Source of the DNA: UBA4486 sp041984885
GTDB taxonomy: Bacteria > Pseudomonadota > Gammaproteobacteria > Eutrophobiales > Eutrophobiaceae
Length of the DNA: 64,000 nucleotides
Direction of reading: 5' to 3'
Assembly (NCBI GenBank): GCA_041984885.1
Contig: JBHIXH010000005.1
Coordinates: 1-64,000 of the forward strand
The first letter of the stretch is position 1, and the number at the start of each line of letters is the position of its first letter. The notes beneath the pieces were generated by a model that was given only the letters and a program-made list of their open reading frames with translations, was not told the DNA's origin and ran no database searches. This document shows, in pieces, positions 25,511 through 35,834 of the stretch. Both the position numbers and the translations under genes were made by a program.

Positions 25511-26465
25511 ACGTCTGTTGTGACTCCAGCCAGGCCTCTGCGTCGAGTGCCGCCATGCAGCCACTGCCAGCCGAAGTGATTGCCTGACGATAGACATGAT
25601 CAGCGACGTCGCCGGCAGCAAATACACCGGGGATGCTGGTTTGTGTCGCCATCCCCTGGATGCCGCTATTGATTTGGATGTAACCGTTCTTCATGTCAAG
25701 CTGTTCGGCAAAAATCTGCGTGTTGGGTTGATGGCCGATGGCAATAAACAGGCCCTTGACTGGTAGTTCCCGGGTCTCGCCACTCTCGACCTGTTTGATA
25801 CGGATGCCGGTGACACCGGATTCGTCACCGAGCACTTCTTCGAGCACATGATGCCATTCAACGGCGACATTGCCGCCATCGGTTTTCGCCAGCAGGCGAT
25901 CGGACAGAATTTTTTCTGAACGGAATTTGTCGCGACGATGCACCACGGTGACGTTCGCCGCAATATTCGATAGATACAACGCTTCCTCGACGGCGGTATT
26001 ACCACCGCCGATGACAGCGACATCCTGACCCTTGTAAAAAAAACCGTCACACGTGGCACAGGCTGAAACGCCCTTGCCCTGAAACGCGGTCTCAGAGGGC
26101 AGACCAAGATATTTGGCGGAGGCACCGGTCGCGATGATCAAGGCATCGCAGGTGTATTCGCCGGCATCGCCGACCAGGCGGAACGGTTTTTCATCCAGCT
26201 TTGCCGTGTGAATGTGATCAAATATGACATCAGTATCAAATCGTTCGACATGCTGTAGCATGCGTTGCATTAACTCAGGACCTTGCACTCCCTGCGCATC
26301 GCCAGGCCAGTTGTCGACGTCGGTGGTGATGGTTAACTGACCGCCTTGCTGCAAGCCGGTGATGACGACGGGGTTAAGATTGGCTCGGGCCGCGTACAAG
26401 GCCGCGGTATAACCGGCGGGGCCGGAACCGAGGATCAAGACACGACAATGGCGAGTTTCGGGCAT
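25509..26465 (-). CDS. trxB: Thioredoxin reductase (NADPH)
   Basis: TrxB keeps thioredoxin reduced in the cytoplasm. The 318 residues show the FAD motif GSGPAGYTAALYAARA, redox-active CATC in SACATCDGFF, NADPH motif VIGGGNTAVEEALYL, and the terminal AAGDVADHVYRQAITSAGSGCMAALDAE split into two blocks. It is divergent from ftsK with 183 bases between. Confidence 0.97.
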   Translation of the reverse strand: MPETRHCRVLILGSGPAGYTAALYAARANLNPVVITGLQQGGQLTITTDVDNWPGDAQGVQGPELMQRMLQHVERFDTDVIFDHIHTAKLDEKPFRLVGDAGEYTCDALIIATGASAKYLGLPSETAFQGKGVSACATCDGFFYKGQDVAVIGGGNTAVEEALYLSNIAANVTVVHRRDKFRSEKILSDRLLAKTDGGNVAVEWHHVLEEVLGDESGVTGIRIKQVESGETRELPVKGLFIAIGHQPNTQIFAEQLDMKNGYIQINSGIQGMATQTSIPGVFAAGDVADHVYRQAITSAGSGCMAALDAEAWLESQQT

Positions 26466-26647
26466 GCAGAACTCCAGTTGATAACGCTGAGGACAAACGA
26501 AAGCGCGTTATGGTACGTTAATCATTTGGTCGAATCAAAACGACCGGGCACAATATTTAGACTGTCTGGCTATAACTTTTCTGATAAAATAATTTCTTAT
26601 TTTACATATCACTAGCGATTGTTCCGATAAAAAGGATTAACTCCAGA

Positions 26648-28954
26648 ATGCAGGCCACAAAGAAGCGCAAACTGACGGATGAGATGGATACCGATTTGCT
26701 CGGCAACTTGCGAGAAGTCGCGATCTTTGTCTTGTTGGCGCTGGCGATTTTTATCTTTATCGCATTAGTCAGTTACCACCCGGATGATCCGGGCTGGTCA
26801 CACGCTGTCTCGAACGCGCAGATTGAAAACAGTGCCGGCAAGGTCGGTGCCTGGATTGCCGATGTGTTCTTGCTGATTTTCGGTTATTTCGGTTATTTGA
26901 TCCCCGTATTACTCGCATTCGATGGCTGGCGCTTGTTCGCAGCCAAACGGGAACAACGGCTGATCACGCCATTACACTATGTTATCCGTGGCGTCGGTTT
27001 AATCATGACGTTTCTCGGCGGTTGTGCACTGGCCTGGGGACACGTGCATGCGGGTTCGGCATTACCACACGAAGTCAGGGGGTCCGGCGGTATTCTCGGT
27101 GATGCGTTCGGCTCGATGATGTATCCGATTGGCGGTCATACCGGCAGCACGCTGATTTTGCTTTGCCTGTTTATCACCGGTATCACCATGTACACCGGTT
27201 TTTCATGGTTACGATTGATGGACATCGTCGGTCAAAAGACGTTGCTGTGGATCACGCTGGCAAAGAACAGAATGAATGAATTGAAGGTGCAATCACAAGG
27301 TCGTCAGGCAAAACGTGAACGCGAGGAAGTGGTAAAAGTCGAGCAGGAAAAAAATATCGAGCGCGAACCGGTAGTCATTAGCGAGCCGAAAATTACCGAG
27401 TTTGAACCGAGCAAACGTGCCGAGGCGGAGCGACAGGAGTTTTTATTTGAGCCGCCAGCCGATTCGGTTTTACCAACATTAAATCTGCTTGACGGTCCGG
27501 CACCTTCGAAAGGGCAGTATTCGCGCGAATCGCTCGAGGCGATTTCACGCACGGTCGAGTTGAAATTAAAGGATTTCGGCGTTGAGGTGCAGGTTGTGGC
27601 CGTGCACCCCGGGCCGGTGGTGACGCGCTTTGAGCTGGAACCGGCACCCGGCGTGAAAGTCAGCAAGATAGTCAACCTGTCTAAAGACCTGGCGCGCTCC
27701 CTGTCTGTTGTCAGTGTCCGTGTGGTTGAAGTGATACCCGGTAAATCGGTTATCGGTCTGGAGATACCCAACGAGCATCGGGACCTGGTCACGTTGGGCG
27801 AGATATTCAATTCAGCGGAATACGAATCAGTGAAATCCGGTCTGGCACTGGCCTTGGGCAAGGACATCAGCGGCAAGCCGGTCGTGACGGATTTGGCCAG
27901 GATGCCACACCTGCTGGTGGCGGGGACGACCGGTTCCGGCAAGTCGGTTGCATTGAACGCGATGATTCTCAGTATTCTTTACAAGGCTATGGCGCGCGAT
28001 GTGCGCATGATCATGATCGATCCGAAGATGCTCGAACTATCGGTCTACGAAGGCATTCCGCATTTGCTGGCACCGGTGGTGACGGACATGAAAGAAGCTG
28101 CCAATGCATTACGCTGGAGCGTGGCGGAAATGGAGCGGCGCTATAAATTAATGGCATCGCTGGGTGTGCGTAATCTTGCCGGATATAACAAGAAAGTGAC
28201 GGAGGCGAAAAAGAAAGGCCAACCGATCCCGGACCCGTTTTATCAGCCCATCAGCGAAGAAGACAGCGTGCCCGAACTGGAACAATTGCCTTCCATCGTC
28301 GTCATCATCGATGAACTGGCTGACATGATGATGACGGTCGGCAAGAAAGTGGAAGAATTAATAGCCAGGCTGGCTCAGAAGGCGCGTGCCGCCGGCATAC
28401 ATTTAATCGTTGCGACACAACGTCCGTCCGTTGATGTCATAACGGGTTTGATCAAGGCGAACATTCCATCCCGCATCGCGTTTCAGGTGTCGTCGAAAGT
28501 CGATTCACGCACGATCCTCGATCAGATGGGCGCGGAAAATTTACTCGGTCATGGTGATATGTTGTTTATGGCGCCGGGGTCAAATATTCCGGAGCGTGTG
28601 CACGGTGCGTTTGTGGGTGACCACGAGGTGCATAATGTCGTCAACAACATAAAAGGCGACAGTGAACCGGATTACCATGAAGAAATCGTGCGTGGCCCGG
28701 AAGACGGCGGTGCTGAGGCAATACCCGGCATAGAGACCTCGAGTGAGGACATGGACCCTTTGTACGATGAAGCGGTCAAAATCGTTACCGAAACACGCAA
28801 GGCGTCGATCTCTTACATACAGCGCCGATTAAAGATTGGCTATAACCGTGCGGCGCGCATTGTCGAGGAAATGGAAAACTCGGGTCTGGTGGGACCTTTG
28901 GAATCAAATGGCAGTCGTGAAGTATTAGCCGCGCCACCACCACCGGTGGATTAG
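26648..28954 (+). CDS. ftsK: DNA translocase FtsK
   Basis: FtsK sits at the division septum and pumps chromosomal DNA to resolve dimers with XerCD. The 768 residues have four N-terminal membrane helices (about 25-195), a short charged linker (210-270), the RecA-like motor with Walker A GTTGSGKSVALN and Walker B VVIIDELADMM, and a C-terminal winged-helix gamma domain (DEAVKIVTETRKASISYIQ). The linker is much shorter than in E. coli FtsK, which is usual outside enterics. Confidence 0.97.
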   Translation: MQATKKRKLTDEMDTDLLGNLREVAIFVLLALAIFIFIALVSYHPDDPGWSHAVSNAQIENSAGKVGAWIADVFLLIFGYFGYLIPVLLAFDGWRLFAAKREQRLITPLHYVIRGVGLIMTFLGGCALAWGHVHAGSALPHEVRGSGGILGDAFGSMMYPIGGHTGSTLILLCLFITGITMYTGFSWLRLMDIVGQKTLLWITLAKNRMNELKVQSQGRQAKREREEVVKVEQEKNIEREPVVISEPKITEFEPSKRAEAERQEFLFEPPADSVLPTLNLLDGPAPSKGQYSRESLEAISRTVELKLKDFGVEVQVVAVHPGPVVTRFELEPAPGVKVSKIVNLSKDLARSLSVVSVRVVEVIPGKSVIGLEIPNEHRDLVTLGEIFNSAEYESVKSGLALALGKDISGKPVVTDLARMPHLLVAGTTGSGKSVALNAMILSILYKAMARDVRMIMIDPKMLELSVYEGIPHLLAPVVTDMKEAANALRWSVAEMERRYKLMASLGVRNLAGYNKKVTEAKKKGQPIPDPFYQPISEEDSVPELEQLPSIVVIIDELADMMMTVGKKVEELIARLAQKARAAGIHLIVATQRPSVDVITGLIKANIPSRIAFQVSSKVDSRTILDQMGAENLLGHGDMLFMAPGSNIPERVHGAFVGDHEVHNVVNNIKGDSEPDYHEEIVRGPEDGGAEAIPGIETSSEDMDPLYDEAVKIVTETRKASISYIQRRLKIGYNRAARIVEEMENSGLVGPLESNGSREVLAAPPPPVD

Positions 28955-28958
28955 AACC

Positions 28959-29633
28959 ATGACAAAAATTCATTACACATTACCTATGAAAAGAAAATTT
29001 CGAACAATTATTTTATTTGTTTGTGTCGTACTTACTCCATTGACTACACAAGCAGAAAAGAAACCGGATCCGTTACGCGCATTTTTATCCGGGCTGGAGT
29101 CGTTAACTGCTGATTTCACCCAGACGCTGATTGGCACAAAAGGCAATGTGCTGGAAGAGGCGGCCGGGGTTTTGCAGATGCAAAATCCCGGTCAGTTTTA
29201 CTGGTCCTACACGACGCCTTACGTGCAGTCGATTATCACCGACGGTAGTACGCTATGGATTTATGATGAAGACCTGGAACAGGTCACGATCAGGAATGTA
29301 TCGGGTTCGCTTGAAGACACGCCGGCTGCCGTGCTAAGCGGTACAGAAAACCTGGAAGCGCATTATCAAGTGATCGATCAGGGCGTGATAGAAGGCCTGA
29401 AAATGTTCCAGCTTAACCCGCTGAATGCTGAAAACCAGTTTCAACGTATCCATATCGGGTTTCATGGCCGCTTCTTATTCACGATGGTTATGTACGACAA
29501 CCTCGGCCAGGTTACCCGCGTTAATTTCAAAAACCCGAAACGCAATGCAGACGTTGACCCGTCAATATTTAAATTTACTGTCCCGGACGGGGTTGATGTT
29601 ATTGATGATCGTCAGGGCAATGTTAATGAATAA
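28959..29633 (+). CDS. lolA: Outer membrane lipoprotein carrier protein LolA
   Basis: LolA shuttles lipoproteins from LolCD(E) to the outer membrane receptor. The 224 residues begin with a signal peptide; the start at 28959 is used, with a second in-frame ATG at 28986 (MKRKFRTIILF) that gives a more compact signal. The mature part has LADFTQTL-like SLTADFTQTL, PGQFYWSYTTPYVQSI and PSIFKFTVPDGVDVID. It starts 4 bases after the ftsK stop. Confidence 0.95.
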   Translation: MTKIHYTLPMKRKFRTIILFVCVVLTPLTTQAEKKPDPLRAFLSGLESLTADFTQTLIGTKGNVLEEAAGVLQMQNPGQFYWSYTTPYVQSIITDGSTLWIYDEDLEQVTIRNVSGSLEDTPAAVLSGTENLEAHYQVIDQGVIEGLKMFQLNPLNAENQFQRIHIGFHGRFLFTMVMYDNLGQVTRVNFKNPKRNADVDPSIFKFTVPDGVDVIDDRQGNVNE

Positions 29634-29644
29634 TCAGTTAATTA

Positions 29645-30949
29645 ATGTCGGACGAATCTGATTATCGACCACTGGCCGAGCGGGTTCGACCACAATCAAT
29701 CGAAACCTGCCTTGGCCAGCAGCATATTCTTGCCGAGGGTAAACCGCTAAGACAGGCCATTGATCGTGGCCAGTTACATTCGATGGTGTTTTGGGGGCCA
29801 CCGGGTACCGGTAAAACCACGCTGGCACGGCTGATAGCGAATCAATGTGATGCGCAATTTCTGACGTTGTCTGCGGTCTTGTCCGGAGTGAAAGATATCC
29901 GGGCGGCAATCGAAAAGGCGGAACAATACCGCCAGGTGTATCAGAAAGACACGGTATTGTTTATCGATGAAGTACACCGGTTCAATAAATCACAACAGGA
30001 TGCCTTTCTGCCTCATGTTGAGAATGGCACCGTTACTTTTATTGGCGCCACCACGGAAAATCCATCGTTTGAATTGAATAATGCATTATTGTCACGCGTG
30101 CGTGTGTACGTGCTGAAGAGTCTCGATGCCGATACCATCAAGGAAATTTTATTACACGCACTGGCAAACAGGGAAAACGGATTGGCGGATGCGTCGGTAA
30201 GCTGTAGCGAAGATGCGTTACAGTTACTCGCAAGCTCCGTCGATGGTGATGCACGTCGGGCATTAAATGTACTTGAGATTGCGGCTGATCTGGCCATTGC
30301 CAGGGAAATCGATGCCTCGTTAATCAACGAAATTCTCTCCGGCGGCAGTACGCGCCGTTTCGATAAAGGCGGCGAGGCGTTTTATGATCAAATATCGGCG
30401 CTGCATAAGTCCGTTCGGGGATCTGCACCCGATGCGGCCCTGTACTGGTTCTGTCGTATGATCGACGGTGGCTGTGATCCGTTTTATATAGCGCGACGTG
30501 TTGTTCGAATAGCGTCAGAAGACATTGGTAATGCTGATCCGCGTGGTTTGCACCTGGCGATTGATGCCTGGGAGGCCATGCAACGACTCGGCTCGCCGGA
30601 AGGCGAACTCGCCATTGCCCAGGCGATTGTCTATCTGGCCAGCGCAGCGAAAAGTAACGCCGTTTACAAGGCGTATAACCAGGCGATGGACGACGCCCGA
30701 AAACACGGTTCACTTGAAGTGCCGTTACATTTGCGTAATGCACCAACAAAATTGATGAGTGACCTCGACTACGGCAAGGACTATCGCTACGCGCATGACG
30801 AGCAAAATGCCTATGCCGCCGGGGAAAATTATTTCCCTGAAAAATTACAAGGGACACGTTACTATTACCCGGTTGAGCGTGGGCTGGAAATCAGGATAAA
30901 AGAAAAACTCGATCACCTGAGAAACGAGGACGAAAAATCCGGCAACTGA
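29645..30949 (+). CDS. rarA: Replication-associated recombination protein A (MgsA/RarA ATPase)
   Basis: RarA is a clamp-loader-like AAA+ ATPase acting at stalled replication forks. The 434 residues have GPPGTGKTTLARLIA (Walker A), TVLFIDEVHRFNKSQQDAFLPHVE (split, Walker B), sensor I TTENPSFELN, and the tetramerising C-terminal domain (GCDPFYIARRVVRIASEDIGNADP). It lies 11 bases after lolA in the conserved ftsK-lolA-rarA order. Confidence 0.96.
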   Translation: MSDESDYRPLAERVRPQSIETCLGQQHILAEGKPLRQAIDRGQLHSMVFWGPPGTGKTTLARLIANQCDAQFLTLSAVLSGVKDIRAAIEKAEQYRQVYQKDTVLFIDEVHRFNKSQQDAFLPHVENGTVTFIGATTENPSFELNNALLSRVRVYVLKSLDADTIKEILLHALANRENGLADASVSCSEDALQLLASSVDGDARRALNVLEIAADLAIAREIDASLINEILSGGSTRRFDKGGEAFYDQISALHKSVRGSAPDAALYWFCRMIDGGCDPFYIARRVVRIASEDIGNADPRGLHLAIDAWEAMQRLGSPEGELAIAQAIVYLASAAKSNAVYKAYNQAMDDARKHGSLEVPLHLRNAPTKLMSDLDYGKDYRYAHDEQNAYAAGENYFPEKLQGTRYYYPVERGLEIRIKEKLDHLRNEDEKSGN

Positions 30950-31004
30950 AAACCGGGAAACGCAATACGCAATATTTCAAGATACTATTCTCAGAACTAC
31001 TTTT

Positions 31005-31393
31005 ATGACTCACTATCTGTATATCGCCGCCGGTGGCGCCGCCGGAGCAGTACTTCGATACAGTATGTCCGGATTCATGCAGCAGTGGCTGGGACGTGGT
31101 TTTCCGTATGGCACATTATTTGTGAATGTGTCCGGTTCAATACTGATTGGTGTTCTGTATGTGTTATTTGTCGAACGATCTGAACTGGACACTTCATTAC
31201 GTTTAGGGCTGATTGTCGGATTACTGGGCGCGTTTACAACGTTTTCAACGTTCTCTTTTGAAACAATAAATTNNNNNNNNNNAATTTAATCGAGGCCGGC
31301 GCCTGGTTTAAAGCCGGAATGAATATTTTTATCAGCGTGCTGCTCTGTGTCGCCGGTTGCTGGACTGGTATGGCAATGACACGTGTACTCTAG
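31005..31393 (+). CDS. crcB: Fluoride channel CrcB, split by a spurious N run
   Basis: CrcB (Fluc) dimers export fluoride. Residues 1-89 end in TTFSTFSFETIN, where 10 N begin. After the N run, in a different frame, the sequence NLIEAGAWFKAGMN continues to a stop at 31393. Joining on the shared AATT at the two contig ends gives ETINLIEAGAW with no missing or extra residue and a total of 124, close to the 127 of E. coli CrcB. So the gene is intact and the N run hides an overlap. No fluoride riboswitch is seen upstream. Confidence 0.93.
31273..31282. other. Assembly gap of 10 N inside crcB, probably an unmerged overlap
   Basis: The left contig ends in AAATT and the right begins AATTT. Merging on AATT restores the crcB frame exactly. 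Confidence 0.85.
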
Positions 31394-31416
31394 TTTTTCT
31401 TTATCAGGGTTTATTA

Positions 31417-32685
31417 ATGCTTGATCCCCATCTAATCAGAAACCAACTTGATGACGTCGTTGCTGCGTTGGGTAAACGTGGTGTGCAACTTGACGTCAGT
31501 AAAATCAGTCAGCTCGAAACTCAACGTAAAGACCTGCAAACGAGAACGCAGGAGCTGCAAAATCTACGCAATACCCGCTCGAAAGAGATCGGCAAGGTCA
31601 AGGGGCAGGGCGGCGATATCGAGCCGTTACTGAAAGAAGTAGCCACGCTGGGCGATGACCTGAAAACCTCCGAACTCGAGCTGGCCGAATTACAACAGGA
31701 ATTGAATTCTTACCTGATGGGCATCCCGAACCTGCCGCACGATTCGGTACCGGCTGGCAACGATGAAAACGATAATCAGGAGCAACGCCGGGTCGGCACC
31801 CCGCGCGAATTTGATTTTGACGTTAAGGATCATGTTGCGTTGGGAGAGACCTCCGGGCTGCTGGACTTTGAGGCTGGCACACGTATTACCGGCTCGCGTT
31901 TTGTTGTCTTCAGCGGCGCGCTGGCTAGATTACATCGAGCGTTGATTCAGTTCATGCTGGACACGCATACACAGGAACATGGTTACACCGAGATCAATGT
32001 GCCGTATATGGTGAATGCGGACAGTTTGCGAGGAACCGGCCAATTGCCCAAATTCGAGGAAGATTTATTTGCCATCGCAGAACAGGGGTATTACCTGATC
32101 CCGACGGCCGAGGTACCGGTGACGAATATGGCACGGGACCAGATTATTGATGCCGAAGAGTTACCGCTGAAATTTGTATGCCACAGTCCCTGCTTCAGGA
32201 GCGAAGCCGGTTCCTATGGCAAGGACACACGCGGCATGATCCGCCAACATCAGTTTGAAAAAGTCGAACTGGTGCAACTGGTAAGACCGGAAGTGTCTTA
32301 CGCTGTGCTGGAAGAATTGACCGGCCATGCTGAAATCATTCTGCAAAAACTCGAATTGCCTTATCGAGTCGTCACGCTGTGCGGTGGTGATCTAGGCTTT
32401 TCCGCTGCAAAGACGTACGACATTGAAGTCTGGCTGCCGGGACAGCAGACATATCGCGAGATTTCATCCTGCAGTAACTTTGAAGCGTTCCAGGCGCGAC
32501 GGATGAAAGCACGCTGGCGTAACCCGGCGACAAACAAACCGGAATTACTGCATTCATTAAACGGGTCTGGACTGGCGGTGGGACGTACCTTGATTGCGGT
32601 AATGGAGAATTATCAAAATGCAGACGGCAGCATCAGCGTGCCGACTGCATTGAAACCCTACCTGAACGGGCTAGATAAGGTTTAA
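31417..32685 (+). CDS. serS: Seryl-tRNA synthetase
   Basis: SerRS charges tRNA-Ser. The 422 residues have the long N-terminal coiled-coil arm (about 30-105) and the class II core with motif 2 CFRSEAGSYGKDTRGMIRQHQFEK (in blocks) and motif 3 SGLAVGRTLIAVMENYQ. The start at 31417 (MLDPHLIRNQLDDV) is chosen by family length, with AGGGT 6 bases upstream. It follows crcB closely. Confidence 0.97.
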   Translation: MLDPHLIRNQLDDVVAALGKRGVQLDVSKISQLETQRKDLQTRTQELQNLRNTRSKEIGKVKGQGGDIEPLLKEVATLGDDLKTSELELAELQQELNSYLMGIPNLPHDSVPAGNDENDNQEQRRVGTPREFDFDVKDHVALGETSGLLDFEAGTRITGSRFVVFSGALARLHRALIQFMLDTHTQEHGYTEINVPYMVNADSLRGTGQLPKFEEDLFAIAEQGYYLIPTAEVPVTNMARDQIIDAEELPLKFVCHSPCFRSEAGSYGKDTRGMIRQHQFEKVELVQLVRPEVSYAVLEELTGHAEIILQKLELPYRVVTLCGGDLGFSAAKTYDIEVWLPGQQTYREISSCSNFEAFQARRMKARWRNPATNKPELLHSLNGSGLAVGRTLIAVMENYQNADGSISVPTALKPYLNGLDKV

Positions 32686-32689
32686 ATTA

Positions 32690-34093
32690 CTAGGGAAGCG
32701 ACTTGAACACGGCTTCCAGACTGTCTTTTGCATCACCGAACAGCATGCGGGTGTTCTCCTTGAAGAACAGCGGGTTGTCGACACCGGCATAACCACTGGC
32801 CATGGATCGTTTCAAAACGATCGTCGTCTTGCCCAGCCAGCACTCAAGTACCGGCATGCCGGCAATCGGACTATTAGGATCTTCAAGCGCTGAAGGATTA
32901 ACAATATCGTTTGCACCAATCACGACAGAGACATCGACGTTCGGGAAATCTTCATTGATCTCATCCATCTCGTAGACGATGTCGTACGGTACATGTGCCT
33001 CGGCCAGTAACACGTTCATATGCCCCGGCATACGCCCGGCCACCGGATGAATACCAAAGCGGACATTGACGCCAGCATCGCGCAGATGCTTGGTAATGTC
33101 ATTGACCATGTGCTGGGCCTGGGCGACGGCCATGCCGTAACCGGGCATGATCATGACTTCTTTTGCATTCGCCAGCAGGGTAGCGGTTTCCTCGGCCTCG
33201 ATGGGCGTTACTTCACCCTGTTCACCATCAACCGCCGCCACGGCAGTGCCTGTGCCCGTACCGAAGCCACCGGCGATCACGCTGAGGAAGTGTCGATTCA
33301 TCGCTCGACACATAATGTAGGACAGGATCGCACCACTACTGCCGACGAGGGCGCCGACGACGATTAACAGGTCATTCGACAACATAAATCCGGTCGCTGA
33401 TGCGGCCCAGCCGGAATAGCTGTTTAACATTGACACCACGACTGGCATGTCAGCACCACCGATCGCCATCACCATGTGAACTCCGAATGCGAGTGCAACC
33501 AGGGTCATCAGCAGCAACGGCAGCGTGCCACCCCCGGTCTCGGCCTGGGTTACGAACAGGTTGCCGAGCCAGATTGCGAGTAGCAGCAGGCCGAGATTTA
33601 ACCAGTGTCTGGCCGGCAATAACAACGGTTTGCCATCGATCTTGCCGCTGAGTTTGCCAAATGCGATGACGGAACCGGAAAACGTGACCGCGCCAATCAG
33701 GACGCCGACATAGATCTCGATTTCATGAATGACTTTTTCGATGCCAACCAGATGACTCTCGCCCATAAAATTGACATAACCAACGAGTACGGCAGCAAGC
33801 CCGACCAGGCTGTGCAGGATCGCTACCAGTTCCGGCATCTGTGTCATCTCGACTTTTTTCGCAAGGATGAGCCCGACACTGCCGCCGAGTAACATGGCGA
33901 TAATGATCAGGGCGTAGCTGCGATTACCAACGATCTCGGGACCGAGCACGGTAGCAAGTACCGCGATCGTCATGCCGATCATGCCATACATATTACCGCG
34001 TCTTGCGGTCTCCTGGTGGCTGAGCCCACCCAGCGTCAGGATGAAAAGAATCGTCGCGCCGATATAGGAAACAGTAACCAAACCTTGTGTCAT
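32690..34093 (-). CDS. pntB: NAD(P) transhydrogenase beta subunit
   Basis: PntB forms most of the proton channel and the NADP(H)-binding domain III of the energy-linked transhydrogenase. The 467 residues have about nine membrane helices and the C-terminal NADP motif GYGMAVAQAQH, followed by HPVAGRMPGHMNVLLAEA. AAAGGAG lies before the ATG. It is 12 bases downstream of pntA. Confidence 0.97.
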   Translation of the reverse strand: MTQGLVTVSYIGATILFILTLGGLSHQETARRGNMYGMIGMTIAVLATVLGPEIVGNRSYALIIIAMLLGGSVGLILAKKVEMTQMPELVAILHSLVGLAAVLVGYVNFMGESHLVGIEKVIHEIEIYVGVLIGAVTFSGSVIAFGKLSGKIDGKPLLLPARHWLNLGLLLLAIWLGNLFVTQAETGGGTLPLLLMTLVALAFGVHMVMAIGGADMPVVVSMLNSYSGWAASATGFMLSNDLLIVVGALVGSSGAILSYIMCRAMNRHFLSVIAGGFGTGTGTAVAAVDGEQGEVTPIEAEETATLLANAKEVMIMPGYGMAVAQAQHMVNDITKHLRDAGVNVRFGIHPVAGRMPGHMNVLLAEAHVPYDIVYEMDEINEDFPNVDVSVVIGANDIVNPSALEDPNSPIAGMPVLECWLGKTTIVLKRSMASGYAGVDNPLFFKENTRMLFGDAKDSLEAVFKSLP

Positions 34094-34105
34094 TTTCTGT
34101 CTCCT

Positions 34106-35641
34106 TTATTTACGAAACATTTCCAGCATACGGCGCGTGACGGCAAAACCGCCCGCTATGTTAATGCTGGTAATTAATGTGGCGAAAAATGCGATGGCAA
34201 CGAGTATGAAACCATCGGACGATATTTGAATTAACGCACCGATAATGATGATACTGCTGACTGCATTCGTCACACTCATCAATGGTGTATGCAATGATGG
34301 CGTCACGTTCCAGATCACCATGTAGCCGACAAAGCAGGCGAGGACGAATACGGTAAAATGTTGCAGGAACGAATCCGGGGCGCCGGAACCGATGACATAA
34401 AAAATACCCGCACCGGCCAACATCAATAACATCGACTTCACTGCGGGAGGCAGTAAAGGTTTTTTGGTTTTCGGTGCTGCAACTGGTGCGCTTTCTTTCG
34501 GCCTGGCCGGGGCCGCCGAGAGTTTGGGGGGCGGAGGTGGCCAGGTGATTTCACCGGCCTTGATCACAGTCGTACCCCGGATGACTTCATCTTCCATGTT
34601 GATGTTGATGTTGCCGTCTTTCTCCGGCGTCAGATCTGTTAACAGGTGACGAAGGTTCGTTGAATACAACTGGCTGGACTGCGTCGGCAGGCGACTCGGC
34701 AGATCGGTATAACCAATCAGTGTCACACCGTGTTTTTCCACGACCTGGCCTTTCTCTGTTAACTTGCAGTTGCCGCCTTGTTCTGCCGCCAGGTCCACAA
34801 TGACACTGCCGGCCTTCATCGACTTGACCATGTCTTCCGTGATTAACTCCGGTGCCGGTTTACCGGGGATCAAGGCGGTGGTGATGATAATGTCGACATC
34901 TTTTGCCTGTTCGGCAAACAGCGCCATCTCTGCCTTGATGAATTCTTCGCTCATTACTTTCGCGTAACCGCCTTCACCGGAACCTTCTTCTTCAAAGTCC
35001 AGTTCGAGAAATTCAGCGCCCATACTCTCGACTTGCTCCTTGACCTCAGGACGCGTATCGAAGGCGCGGACAATTGCACCCAGGCTGTTCGCCGTACCAA
35101 TCGCGGCCAGACCGGCAACGCCGGCACCGATGACCATGACTTTGGCCGGTGGAATCTTCCCGGCGGCGGTGACTTGGCCGGTAAAGAAACGACCAAAATG
35201 TTGTGAGGCCTCAATGACTGCCCGGTAACCGGCGATATTGGCCATGGAACTGAGGGCATCGAGTTTTTGCGCGCGGGAGATGCGAGGGACGGAATCCATT
35301 GCCAACACATTGACTTTCTTCGCTGACAACTTCTGCATCAGCGCTTCGTTCTGGGCGGGCCAGATAAAGCTGATCAGTGTCTGGCCTTCATGCAGCTTGT
35401 CGATTTCGTCTTCCGTCGGGGCGTTCACCCGTAACACGATTTCGGCTGACCAGGCTTCATCGCCGTCGACAACGCTGACATCTGCCGCCGTGTAATCCTG
35501 GTCTGAAAAATTCGCTGCCTGACCGGCACCTGATTCGATACAAAGCTGAAAACCGAGCTTCTGTATTTGCCCTGCAGTATCAGGTGTCAGGGCGACACGT
35601 CTCTCTCCGGGATGCGATTCCCCGGGAACACCAATCTTCAT
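34106..35641 (-). CDS. pntA: NAD(P) transhydrogenase alpha subunit
   Basis: PntA binds NAD(H) in domain I and adds membrane helices. The start at 35641 (MKIGVPGESHPGERRVALTP) with GGGGGAAAT upstream gives 511 residues, the E. coli single-chain length; an upstream in-frame ATG is unlikely. The NAD fold has VIGAGVAGLAAIGTANSLGA, and about residues 400-511 hold the membrane part (TRRMLEMF at the end), joined by a Pro/Ala/Lys linker. With pntB it makes NADPH from NADH using proton motive force. Confidence 0.96.
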   Translation of the reverse strand: MKIGVPGESHPGERRVALTPDTAGQIQKLGFQLCIESGAGQAANFSDQDYTAADVSVVDGDEAWSAEIVLRVNAPTEDEIDKLHEGQTLISFIWPAQNEALMQKLSAKKVNVLAMDSVPRISRAQKLDALSSMANIAGYRAVIEASQHFGRFFTGQVTAAGKIPPAKVMVIGAGVAGLAAIGTANSLGAIVRAFDTRPEVKEQVESMGAEFLELDFEEEGSGEGGYAKVMSEEFIKAEMALFAEQAKDVDIIITTALIPGKPAPELITEDMVKSMKAGSVIVDLAAEQGGNCKLTEKGQVVEKHGVTLIGYTDLPSRLPTQSSQLYSTNLRHLLTDLTPEKDGNININMEDEVIRGTTVIKAGEITWPPPPPKLSAAPARPKESAPVAAPKTKKPLLPPAVKSMLLMLAGAGIFYVIGSGAPDSFLQHFTVFVLACFVGYMVIWNVTPSLHTPLMSVTNAVSSIIIIGALIQISSDGFILVAIAFFATLITSINIAGGFAVTRRMLEMFRK

Positions 35642-35783
35642 CTGGATTTCCCCCGATTTCTGAAAAGAAATGCACTGGATCTTGTTCTTATACTGACGCC
35701 CACCACGGCACGTCAGACTGCCGGATGCTAGCATGATTGTCAGGGAGTGTCATACAGGCTGAAACCGGTTTGTCCGAGAGCAT

Positions 35784-35812
35784 AAAAAAACCCCGGTTCA
35801 ACCGGGGTTTTT
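35784..35812 (-). terminator. Rho-independent terminator of the BAX inhibitor-1 gene
   Basis: AAACCCCGGTT / AACCGGGGTTT form an 11-bp stem; on the minus strand it is followed by seven T. It lies 22 bases past the end of the upstream minus-strand gene. Confidence 0.88.
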
Positions 35813-35834
35813 AGGAAACAAGGGTTAAACGGGG

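Noticed and set aside
30949..31004. Possible fluoride riboswitch upstream of crcB.
   Set aside because: The short region lacks the conserved pseudoknot elements of the crcB motif.
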